From JBOHBN01 sp050698355 (GTDB lineage: Bacteria; Actinomycetota; Actinomycetes; Streptosporangiales; WHST01), in the NCBI GenBank assembly GCA_050698355.1, contig JBOHBN010000282.1, positions 1 through 23,272 of the forward strand: a stretch of DNA of 23,272 nt, in the 5' to 3' direction. Below the pieces are notes generated by a model. It made no database searches. It had not been told where the DNA came from and worked only from the letters and a program-made list of their open reading frames with translations. Shown here piece by piece: positions 1-8,324 of this stretch. Position 1 is the first letter of the stretch; each line of letters begins with the position of its first letter. Made by a program: the position numbers and the translations under genes.

Positions 1-33
1 GGCAGACACTGACAACTGACCGAGTGCCGTGCG

Positions 34-1041
34 TCAGGCGGTGCGCGCCGGCTGCCGGTTGTTGTTGGACCCCTTGCCCTGCTGCGGGCCGCGGCCCTGG
101 GTCTCGCTCTGTGACTGGCCGGACTGACTCGGCTCGGACGTCGGCGCAGCCGGCTCGACGCCGGGCATGGCCTGGTCGAGCAGCTCGGCCTGCTGGGTGC
201 CGAGCAGCGTGGAGAGCATCTGCCGTACGTTCGCGAGCTGCGCGTTGATGCTGTCGCGCCGCTGCGCCACGGCAGCCAGCTCCCGCTCGGACTCCGCGCG
301 CATACGCTCGGCCCGCTCGGTCGCCTCGGCAACCATCTCCTGCGCCTTGCGCTGCGCGTCCTCCTGCAGCCGCTCGGCCTTGGCGGTGGCTTCCTCGTGG
401 GTCTGCTCGGCGTCGATCCGAGTGCGCTCTGCGCGCTCCTGGACAGCGACCAGGTGGTCCTCGGCGGCCTGCGTACGCTCGGCGAGGTCCTGCTCCGCGC
501 GCTCACGCCGCTGGGCGAGCGTCGTCTCGAACTCGGCGGCCGCCTTCGCCGCCTTCGCCCGCTGCCGCTCGAACACCGCCTCCGCCTCGCCCCGACGGGT
601 CTCGGCGTCCCGCTGGGCCTCCTCGCGGATGCTCGCACCCTTGCGCTTGGCCTCGGCCAGGGTCTCCTCGACCTGCACGTCCGCCGCCTGGCGACGCTCC
701 TCGGAGTAGTGGTCGGCTTCCTCGCGTACCCGCTGCGCGGCCTGCTCGGCCTCCTTGCGCAGCTGGTCCGCGTCGGCCGTACCAGCCGCCCGCATCTCCT
801 TGGCCTCCTCGTCGGCGAGGCCCAGGATCTGACCCACGCGCGAACCGAAGTCGGCGAAGGTGGGCTGACCGCCACCACCCCCCGACGACTGACCCTCGAG
901 CTCCTCAACCCGTCGGGACAGCTCGACGGACTGGCGTCTGGCGACCTCGACAGCCTGCGTGAGCTCGCGGATACGGTCTTCGACCTGAGACGGTTCGTAA
1001 CCGCGGCGAACGGTCCTGAACTCGGTTGCCATGTTGCTCAT
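34..1041 (-). CDS. FilP/DivIVA-like coiled-coil cytoskeletal protein
   Basis: Predicted intermediate-filament-like protein of the actinobacterial FilP/'cellulose-binding protein' group, probably involved in polar growth or cell stiffness. Residues 4-25 (ATEFRTVRRGYEPSQVEDRI) resemble the DivIVA-type N-terminal motif with its Arg-Gly-Tyr turn. Residues about 80-280 are almost entirely heptad-like Glu/Ala/Arg/Gln coiled coil, split from the N-terminus by a Gly-rich linker near residues 52-58. The last 50 residues are Gln/Ser/Gly/Pro-rich and probably disordered. At 335 aa it is close to FilP size. Two starts are possible, ATG at 1041 and an in-frame ATG three codons later. The AGAGG upstream sits very close to the first, so the choice is open. 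There is no signal peptide or membrane segment. The gene stands alone and faces away from tRNA-Pro. Confidence 0.75.
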   Translation of the reverse strand: MSNMATEFRTVRRGYEPSQVEDRIRELTQAVEVARRQSVELSRRVEELEGQSSGGGGGQPTFADFGSRVGQILGLADEEAKEMRAAGTADADQLRKEAEQAAQRVREEADHYSEERRQAADVQVEETLAEAKRKGASIREEAQRDAETRRGEAEAVFERQRAKAAKAAAEFETTLAQRRERAEQDLAERTQAAEDHLVAVQERAERTRIDAEQTHEEATAKAERLQEDAQRKAQEMVAEATERAERMRAESERELAAVAQRRDSINAQLANVRQMLSTLLGTQQAELLDQAMPGVEPAAPTSEPSQSGQSQSETQGRGPQQGKGSNNNRQPARTA

Positions 1042-1470
1042 AATCCTCTTGTCCCTATTGGCGGCAGCGTGATGTCAGGATTGCCCTCGAACTGGGCCGT
1101 GCCCCTGCACTGCTGGACTGCCGCAGCTGGCAGGGCGTGTCGGCCGTGGGGAAGGGCCGAGCCGCTCGGGCGGCGGCACCGCCGAGCTCCCGGTCGGAGC
1201 AGCACCATCAGCTCCAGTGGGTCCAGCGTCGAAGATAGGGCAACGCCGAACGCGAGCTTCGAGGGCTACTCACGCCCGACAAGGCACGATATTACCCACC
1301 GTCTGACCATCGTAACCAGGGGTATCGCATGATCATCATGTACGAACTGTAGGCCGCCCCTCACGCAGCGTCGCTAGTGTCCGGTTATGTCCAGCTCGCC
1401 GCCGCCACCCGGACCGGCCGGAACCGGAGCGCAGCGCCGCAGCTCCGTACGTTAGACTACTTGCGGTCAA
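1042..1470. other. gene-free intergenic stretch between filP-like gene and tRNA-Pro
   Basis: Nothing in these 429 bases looks like a protein gene; the open frames on both strands are GC shadows. A minus-strand TAATAT (revcomp at 1289-1294) could be a -10 box for the filP-like gene, but it would give a leader of roughly 240 nt and has no convincing -35. The right end must hold the tRNA promoter. Confidence 0.5.
1453..1458 (+). promoter_or_regulatory. candidate -10 box (TTAGACT context) of the tRNA-Pro gene
   Basis: The hexamer is TAGACT, a good actinomycete -10 (TAnnnT). It lies 12 nt before the mature tRNA 5' end. No clear -35 is seen 17-18 nt upstream, so the promoter call rests on the -10 and on position. 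Confidence 0.35.
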
Positions 1471-1547
1471 CGGGCTGTGGCGCAGCTTGGGAGCGCGCGT
1501 CGTTCGGGTCGACGAGGTCGTGGGTTCAAATCCCGCCAGCCCGACCA
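1471..1547 (+). tRNA. tRNA-Pro (anticodon CGG)
   Basis: A full cloverleaf can be drawn. The acceptor stem CGGGCTG (1471-1477) pairs with CAGCCCG (1537-1543), followed by discriminator A and an encoded CCA (1545-1547). The D stem is GCGC/GCGC (1480-1483, 1493-1496). The anticodon stem is CGTCG/CGACG around loop TTCGGGT, placing anticodon CGG at 1505-1507, which reads proline codon CCG. The T arm carries GGTTCAAATCC. All stems are perfect, so the gene looks functional. Confidence 0.97.
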
Positions 1548-1563
1548 TCGAGGGTTTCTCCGG

Positions 1564-1613
1564 TGATCATGAAGGATCCTCCGTGCTACAGCACGGTCGA
1601 TCCTTCATGATCA
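1564..1613. terminator. long bidirectional hairpin after tRNA-Pro
   Basis: A 15-bp perfect outer stem (TGATCATGAAGGATC at 1564-1578 with its complement at 1599-1613) continues, after a 2-nt internal mismatch, into a 6-bp stem CCGTGC/GCACGG closed by the loop TACA. It sits between tRNA-Pro (rightward) and the HTH gene (leftward, ending at 1641), where a shared terminator is expected. There is no U-tract on either side. Confidence 0.7.
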
Positions 1614-1640
1614 CTCGAGCCACCGATTCCGTACCACGCG

Positions 1641-3266
1641 CTAAAGGCGGGCGCTGTGGCGGACTTCGGTGCGGATGTTGAGCCACCAGCCCGCTGCCTG
1701 CCGCGCGGTCTGCGGTACGTCGCTTTCCCGGATGCGCTTCAAGTACACGTCGTTGCCGACGAGCCCGAGGCTGTACACGAGGTTGGTCAGTATCGCGCCG
1801 CTCGCGTCATCATGCGTCGCGGTCCAGCGTCGCCCGTAGAACGTCACCGCCGATTGCCAGAACGGGTCGGTGGCGCTGACGCCCATGTGCCCCACCCAGG
1901 AAGCGGCAAGCTCGCGAACCGGCGCTGGTACGTCGAGACGGCCGACGAGCCTCTGTACGGCCGACGCGTGATCGTTGCCTCCGACGACGCACAAGGCGTC
2001 GACCAACCTCGACGCCAGCAAGGTGTTGCCGAGGGTTTCTCGCCGCGCGAGCTCTGCGACGAGGGCGTCGGCCACCGGCCCGGCGTACGGGCTGGCCTTG
2101 AGCAGCATCCCGGTGTACAGCCTCGTGTCCGGGACCGGGTTGAACAGCAACTCACCGAGCAGTACAGCCAGGACCTCATCCATCGCCACGTCGCCAGCGC
2201 CGGCCGCGATATCGATAGCTGCCTGGACACGACCGAGCAAGAGTCCCGCCGTCGGCCCCGTTGTGGGCACGACCGCGGACGAGCGGCTGCCAACGCGCGG
2301 GAGCCCGGCCCGCTCCCGCAGATTGTCCAGCACGAGGACCGCCAGCGCGCCGGTCTCCGGGTCAGAGCCCGAATCGCCGACCAGCCCGCGGAGCGATCGG
2401 GTGAGCACGCGCGCCTCGGTGTCGGAGAAGTGGCCGTGCCAGCTCTTGCGTACGGACGCGAGCAGCGCCCCGTAGTGGGCTCGGCCGTTGGTCGGCGATC
2501 CGAGCTGCCGCAGGACGGCCCGGTTCGCGTCCGCGTGCGCGCTCCCGTCGAGCGCGCAGACCGTCTCGATGAAGACCTGATTCGTACGGTCGGCAGCCAG
2601 GCTGGCGCACGCGGCGATGGCGGGTCGCTGACCAACGGGATGGCTGAGCAGCCGGTTCAGTGACTCGAAACGCTGCATCCAGGGCAACCCGTCGGCGATG
2701 ATCATCTCGGTCAACAGGCGTTCGGCCAGCTCCGACCATGTACCCGGACGTGGCAGGACCACAGCTGGAGTGGTGGACAGGAAGTTGGTCAGCTCGTCCC
2801 ACTCCGCCCCGGTCATGACACCGCCGGTGTGCACCCTGTCGACGAGAGCGGCCAGCCGTTCGTGCCGGTCGACGTCCAGCACGCCCGCTGGGCGGGCGAG
2901 CGCGGGCGGACTTGTCGGCCGAGGCGCCAGGTAACGGTTCAGCGTGTCCACAACCGTCGTCAGAGTGCCGGGCGGGAGGCTCAGCACGTCCTCGTAGCCA
3001 CGTACGGCGAGGTACGGAACGGCCGCCGCGCCTGTCTCCCAGCGCGACAGGCTCCACTTGCCGCCACCGGGCCACCCGCCGCCGCTGAACCGCCGGCCGA
3101 ACTCGCCGAGGCTCAGCGGTTCACCGGACTCGTGGAACTGTCGGTTCGCGCGCAACAACCACGCCGTGACGGGCCGCACCGCCGAGTACGTGAGCGCAGG
3201 ACGCGGGAGGCGCAGAGGGCGCAACGGGCGCCCGCGCCGGGGCTGCACCGACTCGCGATCGTCCAT
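1641..3266 (-). CDS. large actinobacterial helix-turn-helix regulator-like protein
   Basis: This 541-residue protein starts with a basic Arg/Pro-rich tail (1-25). A region resembling an XRE-type HTH follows (about 33-100), with 'SLGEFGRRF' and 'WSLSRWETG' (71-79); the Ser-Arg-Trp-Glu-x-Gly signature is typical of the recognition helix end in large actinomycete regulators. 'YEDVLSLPPGTL' follows, also typical of that group. The remaining ~430 residues are Leu/Ala-rich helical repeats of ARM/HEAT-like character without an enzymatic motif, perhaps a sensing domain. ATG at 3266 is the only sensible start; a weak -10 (TAGGTT, revcomp 3333-3338) lies about 70 nt upstream. It is transcribed alone, downstream of the sox operon on the same strand but separated from it by hairpins. 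Ligand and targets are unknown. Confidence 0.6.
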   Translation of the reverse strand: MDDRESVQPRRGRPLRPLRLPRPALTYSAVRPVTAWLLRANRQFHESGEPLSLGEFGRRFSGGGWPGGGKWSLSRWETGAAAVPYLAVRGYEDVLSLPPGTLTTVVDTLNRYLAPRPTSPPALARPAGVLDVDRHERLAALVDRVHTGGVMTGAEWDELTNFLSTTPAVVLPRPGTWSELAERLLTEMIIADGLPWMQRFESLNRLLSHPVGQRPAIAACASLAADRTNQVFIETVCALDGSAHADANRAVLRQLGSPTNGRAHYGALLASVRKSWHGHFSDTEARVLTRSLRGLVGDSGSDPETGALAVLVLDNLRERAGLPRVGSRSSAVVPTTGPTAGLLLGRVQAAIDIAAGAGDVAMDEVLAVLLGELLFNPVPDTRLYTGMLLKASPYAGPVADALVAELARRETLGNTLLASRLVDALCVVGGNDHASAVQRLVGRLDVPAPVRELAASWVGHMGVSATDPFWQSAVTFYGRRWTATHDDASGAILTNLVYSLGLVGNDVYLKRIRESDVPQTARQAAGWWLNIRTEVRHSARL

Positions 3267-3469
3267 ACCGGCCCCAGCGTTGTTGCGAAATCATCAGGCC
3301 GTGCAACAAACCCAGCAGCGGCCACAGCCACGAACCTAGGCTGCGCAGCATCAGCGCGAAGCGGTTACGAGATCCCGGTGTCCGGTACCGAGCTCGGGGC
3401 GGACGATCGGTTACCGGCCCGCCACGCTGAGGGGACCACCATCCCGGGCCGGCCGGGCGTCGCGTTGGT

Positions 3470-3495
3470 CTGCGGTGCTAATGGGGACACCGCAG
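3470..3495 (-). terminator. hairpin downstream of soxG
   Basis: Perfect 8-bp stem CTGCGGTG (3470-3477) / CACCGCAG (3488-3495) with a 10-nt loop, 45 nt past the soxG stop. It lacks a U-tract, as many actinomycete terminators do. It probably ends the sox operon. Confidence 0.5.
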
Positions 3496-3518
3496 CCATC
3501 GCCACCCCGACCGGCCCA

Positions 3519-3540
3519 ATGCGTGACAGATAAAACGCAT
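3519..3540 (-). terminator. small hairpin overlapping the soxG stop codon
   Basis: 6-bp stem ATGCGT/ACGCAT with a 10-nt AT-rich loop, beginning within the soxG stop codon. It lies just upstream of the stronger 3470-3495 stem. It may act with that stem or only protect the 3' end. Confidence 0.3.
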
Positions 3541-4136
3541 CAGGAGACGTACTCGGTTGCGGCGTCGAGCAGCCAGCGGCCCAGGTACTCGGCGAACGAC
3601 GCGCGTACGAGCACCCGTAACGTCGGCGCTTCGTCGAGCTGTTGCAGCACGACCTGCGCCTTGGCCAGCTGGGTGCCGGCACACATGCCGGGGCCGAAGA
3701 CACGCGGGTGCAGATCCAGGGAGCATCCGTGCGCGAGGACATCGCGCGCGTACGGTCCCGCGACGTCGATCGTGGTCCGCTGCACGCTCACATCGACGGC
3801 GGAAACCGCGTCGCCACCGGCCGCGCGCAGGTCGCCGGCCAGCGCACACTCCAGCCGCGGCTCGCGCTCGGGCTCGTCGGTCACCAGCCACCACTCCGGG
3901 CCCAGGCACAGCGCGTGCCGCGACCCGGTCGCGGCGACCTCACCGACCCGGTCGGGCAACGGCATCCCGAGCACGTCCACCAGGTTCGCACCCGTACCCG
4001 GGCGCACCCGCAACTCCACCTGCACCCGGAACGGCCGCTCGACGAACGTCACCGTGTCCGTACCGCCGATGGCAGCCAACTCGTCCGCAAGCTCCCCGAG
4101 CGGGCTGCGTCGGGCGTCGAGCACGCTACCCGTCAC
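3540..4136 (-). CDS. soxG: sarcosine oxidase, gamma subunit
   Basis: Smallest GcvT-fold subunit of the heterotetrameric sarcosine oxidase that converts sarcosine, O2 and THF to glycine, H2O2 and 5,10-methylene-THF. The 198-aa length is normal. Family features include 'LGMPLPDRVGEVAATGSRHALCLGPEWWLVTDEP' (about 67-100), 'SAVDVSVQRTTIDVAGPYARDVLAHGCSLDLHPRVFGPGMCAGTQLAKAQVVLQQ' (about 122-176) and the C-terminal 'SFAEYLGRWLLDAA'. It starts at GTG 4136, with GAGGGAG six bases upstream. It overlaps soxA by 11 nt, so translation is coupled. It is the last gene of the operon and is followed by two hairpins. Confidence 0.92.
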   Translation of the reverse strand: MTGSVLDARRSPLGELADELAAIGGTDTVTFVERPFRVQVELRVRPGTGANLVDVLGMPLPDRVGEVAATGSRHALCLGPEWWLVTDEPEREPRLECALAGDLRAAGGDAVSAVDVSVQRTTIDVAGPYARDVLAHGCSLDLHPRVFGPGMCAGTQLAKAQVVLQQLDEAPTLRVLVRASFAEYLGRWLLDAATEYVS

Positions 4137-6810
4137 GGCGGGCTCCCTCCGCGTCGTAGAACACCGGGCCGGTCACGGTCACGGGTACGGGCTCACCCGC
4201 GTCCACCGCGTACAGCTGCTCGCCGTGCCGTTCAGCACCGTCGCGTACCAGCGCCAGCGCGAACGGACGATCCAGCGGCACCGACCAGTAGCTGGACGTC
4301 ACGTGCCCGTCCTTGGCGACCGGCGGCTGCACCGACGGGTCCGCGGCGATCTGCGCGCCCTCGGCCAGGACCCTCGTACCCTCCGGCAGCAGGCCGACCA
4401 TCTGCTCGCGATCGGGACGCGCCGTGTCGGACCGGGCGTACGCGCGCTTGCCGATGAAGTCCTTCTTCTTCGACACCGCCCAGTCCATGCCGAGATCCTG
4501 CGGGGTGACCGTGCCGTCGGTCTCCTGACCGACGACGGCGAAGCCCTTCTCCGCACGCAGCACGTGCATGGTCTCGGTGCCGTACGGCGTGATCCCGTAC
4601 GGCTGGCCGGCCCGCAGCACTGCCCCCCACAGCGCGAGCCCGTACCAGGCGGGCACGTTGATCTCGTAGGCCAGCTCGCCGGAGAAGCTGATCCGGAACA
4701 CCCGCGCCGGCAGTCCCGCGACCTGCGCGTCGCGGAACGACATGAACTCGAAACCGTCCGCGCTCACGTCGAGATCGGGCACCAGCGCGGCGAGCACCGC
4801 GCGCGACCACGGCCCGGCAACGGCCACGCTCGCCCAGTGGTCGGTGACGGAGGTGCAACGCACGTCCAGGTCGGGCCACTCGGTCTGCAACCACTGCTCG
4901 AGCCAGTCGAGCACCCGCGCCGCGTTGCCCGTCGTCGTGGTCATCAGCCAGCGGTCCTCGGCAAGGCGCGTCGTCGTGCCGTCGTCGAACACCATGCCAT
5001 CGGCGTGGCACATCAGGCCGTACCGCGTCTTGCCGACCTTCAACGTCGAGAACCGGTTGGTATAGATGCGGTCGAGGAACTCACCGACGTCGCGTCCCTG
5101 CAGCTCGATCTTGCCGAGCGTGGACGCGTCCATCGCCCCGACCGACTCCCGCACTGCGCGGCACTCGCGCCGTACCGCCGCGTCGATGTCCTCCTCGCCC
5201 TGCGGCACGTACCACGGCCGCTTCCACTGCCCGACGTCCTCGAACGGCAGGTCGCAGGCGACGTGCCACGGCTGCATCGCCGTGACCCGCTCCGGGTCGT
5301 ACAGGCGCCCGCGGTCACGGCCGGCGAGCAACGCGAACGACATCGGCAGGTAGGGCGGGCGGTACGTCGTCGGTCCCAGCGCGGAGAGCGACGTGCCGGT
5401 CAGCTCGGCCACGAGGCCCGCCGTGAGCACGCCCGACGTCCTGCCCTGGTCCGAGCCGGTGCCGATCGTGGTGTACCGCTTGACCAGCTCGGTGCCGGTC
5501 ATCCCGACCCGCACCGCGCGCTCCATGTCCGCCAGCGTCGCGTCGCGCTGCAAGTCGACGAACGTGCGCTCGCCGCCGTCACCCGGCACGCGTACGGCGA
5601 ACAGCGTGCCCGGTGGTGAACCGTCCAGGGCGGCACTGCCCGCCGCGCGGCCGACGCAGTGTCCCCAGGGTGAACGCCCGGCCGGCAGGAACGCCGCAGC
5701 CGCGCCGGACCATGCGATCTCCCCGCCCGCCTGGGTGAACAACTGCACCGCCGGGTCCAGCCCACCGGAGACGGCGACCACGTCGCAATCCACGATCTCG
5801 ACAGCACCGCTGACCCACCCGGACGCGTCGGCGGGAGCAATGCGCGCCGCCGCGACTGCTCCATCGTCGTCCGGGTCGGTGCCGCAGACCGCGTACCCGG
5901 TCCGTACGGCGATGCCGCGCGCTGCCAGCTCGTCGACCCATCGGCCGCTCACCTCGGGACGCGCGTCGAGCACGGCAGCAAGTCGGACGCCAGCGTGGGC
6001 GAGCTGGACGGCGGAACGCAGTGCGCCGTCGTGTACGCCCGCGACGACGGCGACGTCACCCGGGCGCACCGCGTACTCGGTCGCGTACGCCGCAGCTGCA
6101 CCGGCGAGCATGACACCGGGACGGTCGTTGTCGGGGAAGGCGTACGGGCGCTCGTGTGCCCCGGTCGCGAAGACGACCTGCTTGGCGCGGATGTGCCACA
6201 ACCGTTGCCGGGCAACGTCATGCGGCACGCAGCCGAGATGGTCGGTACGGCGCTCGACGGCGGTGACGTAGCCGTGGTCGTAATACCCGACCGCGGTCGT
6301 ACGGGTGAGCACCCGCGTCTCCGGCCGGTCGAGCGAGTCCATGTCGTGCACTCGTGGTCCCAGCTCGCACAACAGAACGCGGGCGCCCTCGCGGCCCGCG
6401 CGTGCCGCCGCCGCGCATCCGGCGGCGCCACCACCGATCACGAGCAGGTCGCAGTGCGCGTAGGTCTTGTCGTACCTCGCGGTGTCCGCCTCCGCGGGTA
6501 GCCGGCCCTTGCCCGCGAGCGGCGATGCGCGCAGGCCGTCGTGGGCCTCGACCAGCGTCGCCGGCACCATCGGCTCGCCGACGCCCGACTCGACCTGGAC
6601 GTACGCGCTGGACTCCTCGGCGCTGATACCGACCACGCCGCGCGGCCTGCCGGTGTAGATGCCGCGTGCGACGGTGCGTACGCCCGATGCCAGCAGCGCC
6701 GACGCCAGCGTGTCGCCGGTGAACGCGGGATAGGTCTCGCCGCCGAACCGGACGCTGAGCGTACGGCCGCGGTCGATGACACCGCCCTCAGGTAGCCGGG
6801 CGCCGGTCAT
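4126..6810 (-). CDS. soxA: sarcosine oxidase, alpha subunit
   Basis: Large subunit of the heterotetrameric sarcosine oxidase, carrying the NAD-binding fold and the THF-binding GcvT domain. The N-terminus (15-105) is the ferredoxin-like domain without cluster cysteines, containing GDTLASALLASGV and RPRGVVG. The dinucleotide-binding motif GGGAAG is at 126-131, inside a pyridine nucleotide-disulphide-type domain that runs to about 480. From about residue 520 (MQPWHV, then WKRPWYVP) the C-terminal half is an aminomethyltransferase-like domain (GAMDASTLGKIELQG, ELAYEINVP, LRAEKGF, KKDFIGKRA) that takes the methyl-derived C1 unit to THF. At 894 aa it is somewhat shorter than the roughly 965-residue corynebacterial homologues, without an obvious missing domain. 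Its ATG overlaps the soxD stop by 4 nt and its stop lies within soxG. Confidence 0.95.
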   Translation of the reverse strand: MTGARLPEGGVIDRGRTLSVRFGGETYPAFTGDTLASALLASGVRTVARGIYTGRPRGVVGISAEESSAYVQVESGVGEPMVPATLVEAHDGLRASPLAGKGRLPAEADTARYDKTYAHCDLLVIGGGAAGCAAAARAGREGARVLLCELGPRVHDMDSLDRPETRVLTRTTAVGYYDHGYVTAVERRTDHLGCVPHDVARQRLWHIRAKQVVFATGAHERPYAFPDNDRPGVMLAGAAAAYATEYAVRPGDVAVVAGVHDGALRSAVQLAHAGVRLAAVLDARPEVSGRWVDELAARGIAVRTGYAVCGTDPDDDGAVAAARIAPADASGWVSGAVEIVDCDVVAVSGGLDPAVQLFTQAGGEIAWSGAAAAFLPAGRSPWGHCVGRAAGSAALDGSPPGTLFAVRVPGDGGERTFVDLQRDATLADMERAVRVGMTGTELVKRYTTIGTGSDQGRTSGVLTAGLVAELTGTSLSALGPTTYRPPYLPMSFALLAGRDRGRLYDPERVTAMQPWHVACDLPFEDVGQWKRPWYVPQGEEDIDAAVRRECRAVRESVGAMDASTLGKIELQGRDVGEFLDRIYTNRFSTLKVGKTRYGLMCHADGMVFDDGTTTRLAEDRWLMTTTTGNAARVLDWLEQWLQTEWPDLDVRCTSVTDHWASVAVAGPWSRAVLAALVPDLDVSADGFEFMSFRDAQVAGLPARVFRISFSGELAYEINVPAWYGLALWGAVLRAGQPYGITPYGTETMHVLRAEKGFAVVGQETDGTVTPQDLGMDWAVSKKKDFIGKRAYARSDTARPDREQMVGLLPEGTRVLAEGAQIAADPSVQPPVAKDGHVTSSYWSVPLDRPFALALVRDGAERHGEQLYAVDAGEPVPVTVTGPVFYDAEGARRDG

Positions 6811-7073
6811 GCCGCGCTGCCGATCGGCTCGGGGTTGCGCACCTGGTACGTCACGGTGTGCCGGTCGAGGGAGAACCAGCGCCGGCAGCCCGCGGTGTGC
6901 ACCCAGCGCTCGCGGAACCAGCCCTTGGGGTTGTCGCGCACGAACAGGAACTCTGCCCAGCCGGTGTCATCCACGGCGTACGGATCGGCGGGATGCGACA
7001 CCCCGGCCTCGCCGCCGTACCGGAACTCGCTCTCGTCCCGCTCGCCGCACCACGGACACGGGATGTACAGCAT
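6807..7073 (-). CDS. soxD: sarcosine oxidase, delta subunit (zinc-binding)
   Basis: Small structural subunit of the heterotetrameric sarcosine oxidase. The zinc ligands known for this family are all present: Cys6 and Cys9 in CPWCG, His59 and Cys63 in HTAGC. Other family marks are 'WAEFLFVRDNPKGWFRERWVH' (39-59) and 'WFSLDRHTVTY'. The length of 88 aa is typical. GGAGG five bases upstream supports the ATG at 7073. It follows soxB after a 9-nt gap and overlaps soxA by 4 nt, giving the standard BDAG subunit order. Confidence 0.95.
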   Translation of the reverse strand: MLYIPCPWCGERDESEFRYGGEAGVSHPADPYAVDDTGWAEFLFVRDNPKGWFRERWVHTAGCRRWFSLDRHTVTYQVRNPEPIGSAA

Positions 7074-7082
7074 GCCTACCTC

Positions 7083-8324
7083 CTAGTGCGCCACGGCGGC
7101 CGCGCCGTGCTCGTCGATCAGTGCACCCGTCACGAACCGGTCGAGCGCGTACGGCTCAGCCAGCGGGTGCGGCCGGCCGTTCGCGACCGTGTCGGCGTAC
7201 ACCCAGCCCGCAGCCGGCGTCGCCTTGAACCCGCCCGTGCCCCAACCGCAGTTCACGTACAGCTCCTCGACCGGGGTGAGGCCGATGATCGGAGACGCGT
7301 CCGGACACACGTCCACCACGCCGGCCCACGTGCGCAGCACGTGCGCGCGGGCAAGCCTGGGGTACAGCTCCATCGCCGCCGCGATCTGGTCCTCGATGAC
7401 GCGGAACGACCCGCGCTGCCCATAGCCGTTGTAGGTGTCGATGCCGGCGCCGATGACCAGCTCGCCCTTGTGCGCCTGGCTGACGTACACGTGCACGGCG
7501 TTGGACATCACCACGGTGTCGAGTACGTCCTCGAGGATCTCGGAGACCAGCGCCTGCAGCGGGTGGCTCTGGATCGGCAGCCGCAAGCCGACCATGTCGG
7601 CAAGCACCGACGTATGGCCGGCGGCGCAGAGCGCGACCTTGCCCGCGGTGATCGGCCCGCGCGTGGTGCGCACACCAGTGACGCGGCCCGCGTCCACGTC
7701 GATACCGGTGACCTCGCAGTTCTGGATCAGGTCGACGCCGCGCTCGTACGCGGCCCGCGCGAAGCCCCAGGCGACGTAGTCGTGCTTGGCGATGCCGGCG
7801 CGCGACTGGAATGTCGCGCCCATGACCGGATAGCGGGGCTGGTGTGAGGTGTCGAGGATGGGGACGAGCTTCTGGACGTCCTCCGGCTCCAGCCACTCCG
7901 CGTCGACGCCGTTCAGCTGGTTCGCGTTGACCCGCCGCTTCGCCTCGCGCACGTCGCCCAGGTTGTGCGCAAGGTTGAGCACGCCGCGCTGGCTGAACAG
8001 CATCTCGTAGCCGAGGTCGTCCTCCAGCCCCTCCCAGAGCCGCAGCGCGTGGTCGTAGATCGCGGCGCTCTGGTCCCACAGGTAGTTGGACCTGATGATG
8101 GTGGTGTTGCGCGCCATGTTCCCGCCGGCGAGCCAGCCCTTGTCCAGCACAGCGACGTCGGTGATGCCGTGATTCTTCGCCAGGTAGTAGGCAGTCGCGA
8201 GACCGTGGCCGCCGGCGCCGACGATGACCACGTCGTACGACCGCTTCGGCTCGACGTCGCGCCAGTGCACGACGTCGTGCTCGGGCAACGGCGCGGAAAC
8301 CGGCTCACTGAAGGCTGTGCTCAT
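7083..8324 (-). CDS. soxB: sarcosine oxidase, beta subunit (FAD/FMN flavoprotein)
   Basis: Catalytic subunit that oxidises the methylamine carbon of sarcosine on non-covalent FAD, with covalent FMN relaying electrons to O2. A DAO-type Rossmann fold opens the protein (VVIVGAGGHGLATAYYLAK, from residue 32), and 'GGNMARNTTIIRSNYLWDQSA' follows (68-88), as in SoxB proteins. His181 in 'AGIAKHDYVAWGFARAAYERG' fits the histidine that carries the 8-alpha-linked FMN in characterised beta subunits. The C-terminal 'VDVCPDASPIIG' and 'NCGWGTGGFKATPAAG' motifs close the flavin site. The 413-aa length is typical. Its ATG overlaps the stop of the PLP-enzyme gene by 4 nt (ATGA), so the two are translationally coupled. 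Confidence 0.95.
   Translation of the reverse strand: MSTAFSEPVSAPLPEHDVVHWRDVEPKRSYDVVIVGAGGHGLATAYYLAKNHGITDVAVLDKGWLAGGNMARNTTIIRSNYLWDQSAAIYDHALRLWEGLEDDLGYEMLFSQRGVLNLAHNLGDVREAKRRVNANQLNGVDAEWLEPEDVQKLVPILDTSHQPRYPVMGATFQSRAGIAKHDYVAWGFARAAYERGVDLIQNCEVTGIDVDAGRVTGVRTTRGPITAGKVALCAAGHTSVLADMVGLRLPIQSHPLQALVSEILEDVLDTVVMSNAVHVYVSQAHKGELVIGAGIDTYNGYGQRGSFRVIEDQIAAAMELYPRLARAHVLRTWAGVVDVCPDASPIIGLTPVEELYVNCGWGTGGFKATPAAGWVYADTVANGRPHPLAEPYALDRFVTGALIDEHGAAAVAH

Noticed and set aside
397..1332. Long plus-strand frame opposite the filP-like gene
   Set aside because: Shadow of the coiled-coil gene in GC-rich DNA; no family similarity and no sensible start.
1336..1548. Minus-strand frame starting MVGLAGFEPTTSSTRTTRAPKLRHSP
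   Set aside because: It is the antisense of tRNA-Pro, a well-known spurious protein call.
3475..5619. 714-codon plus-strand open frame over soxG and soxA
   Set aside because: Arg/Pro/Ala-rich shadow frame opposite two certain genes.
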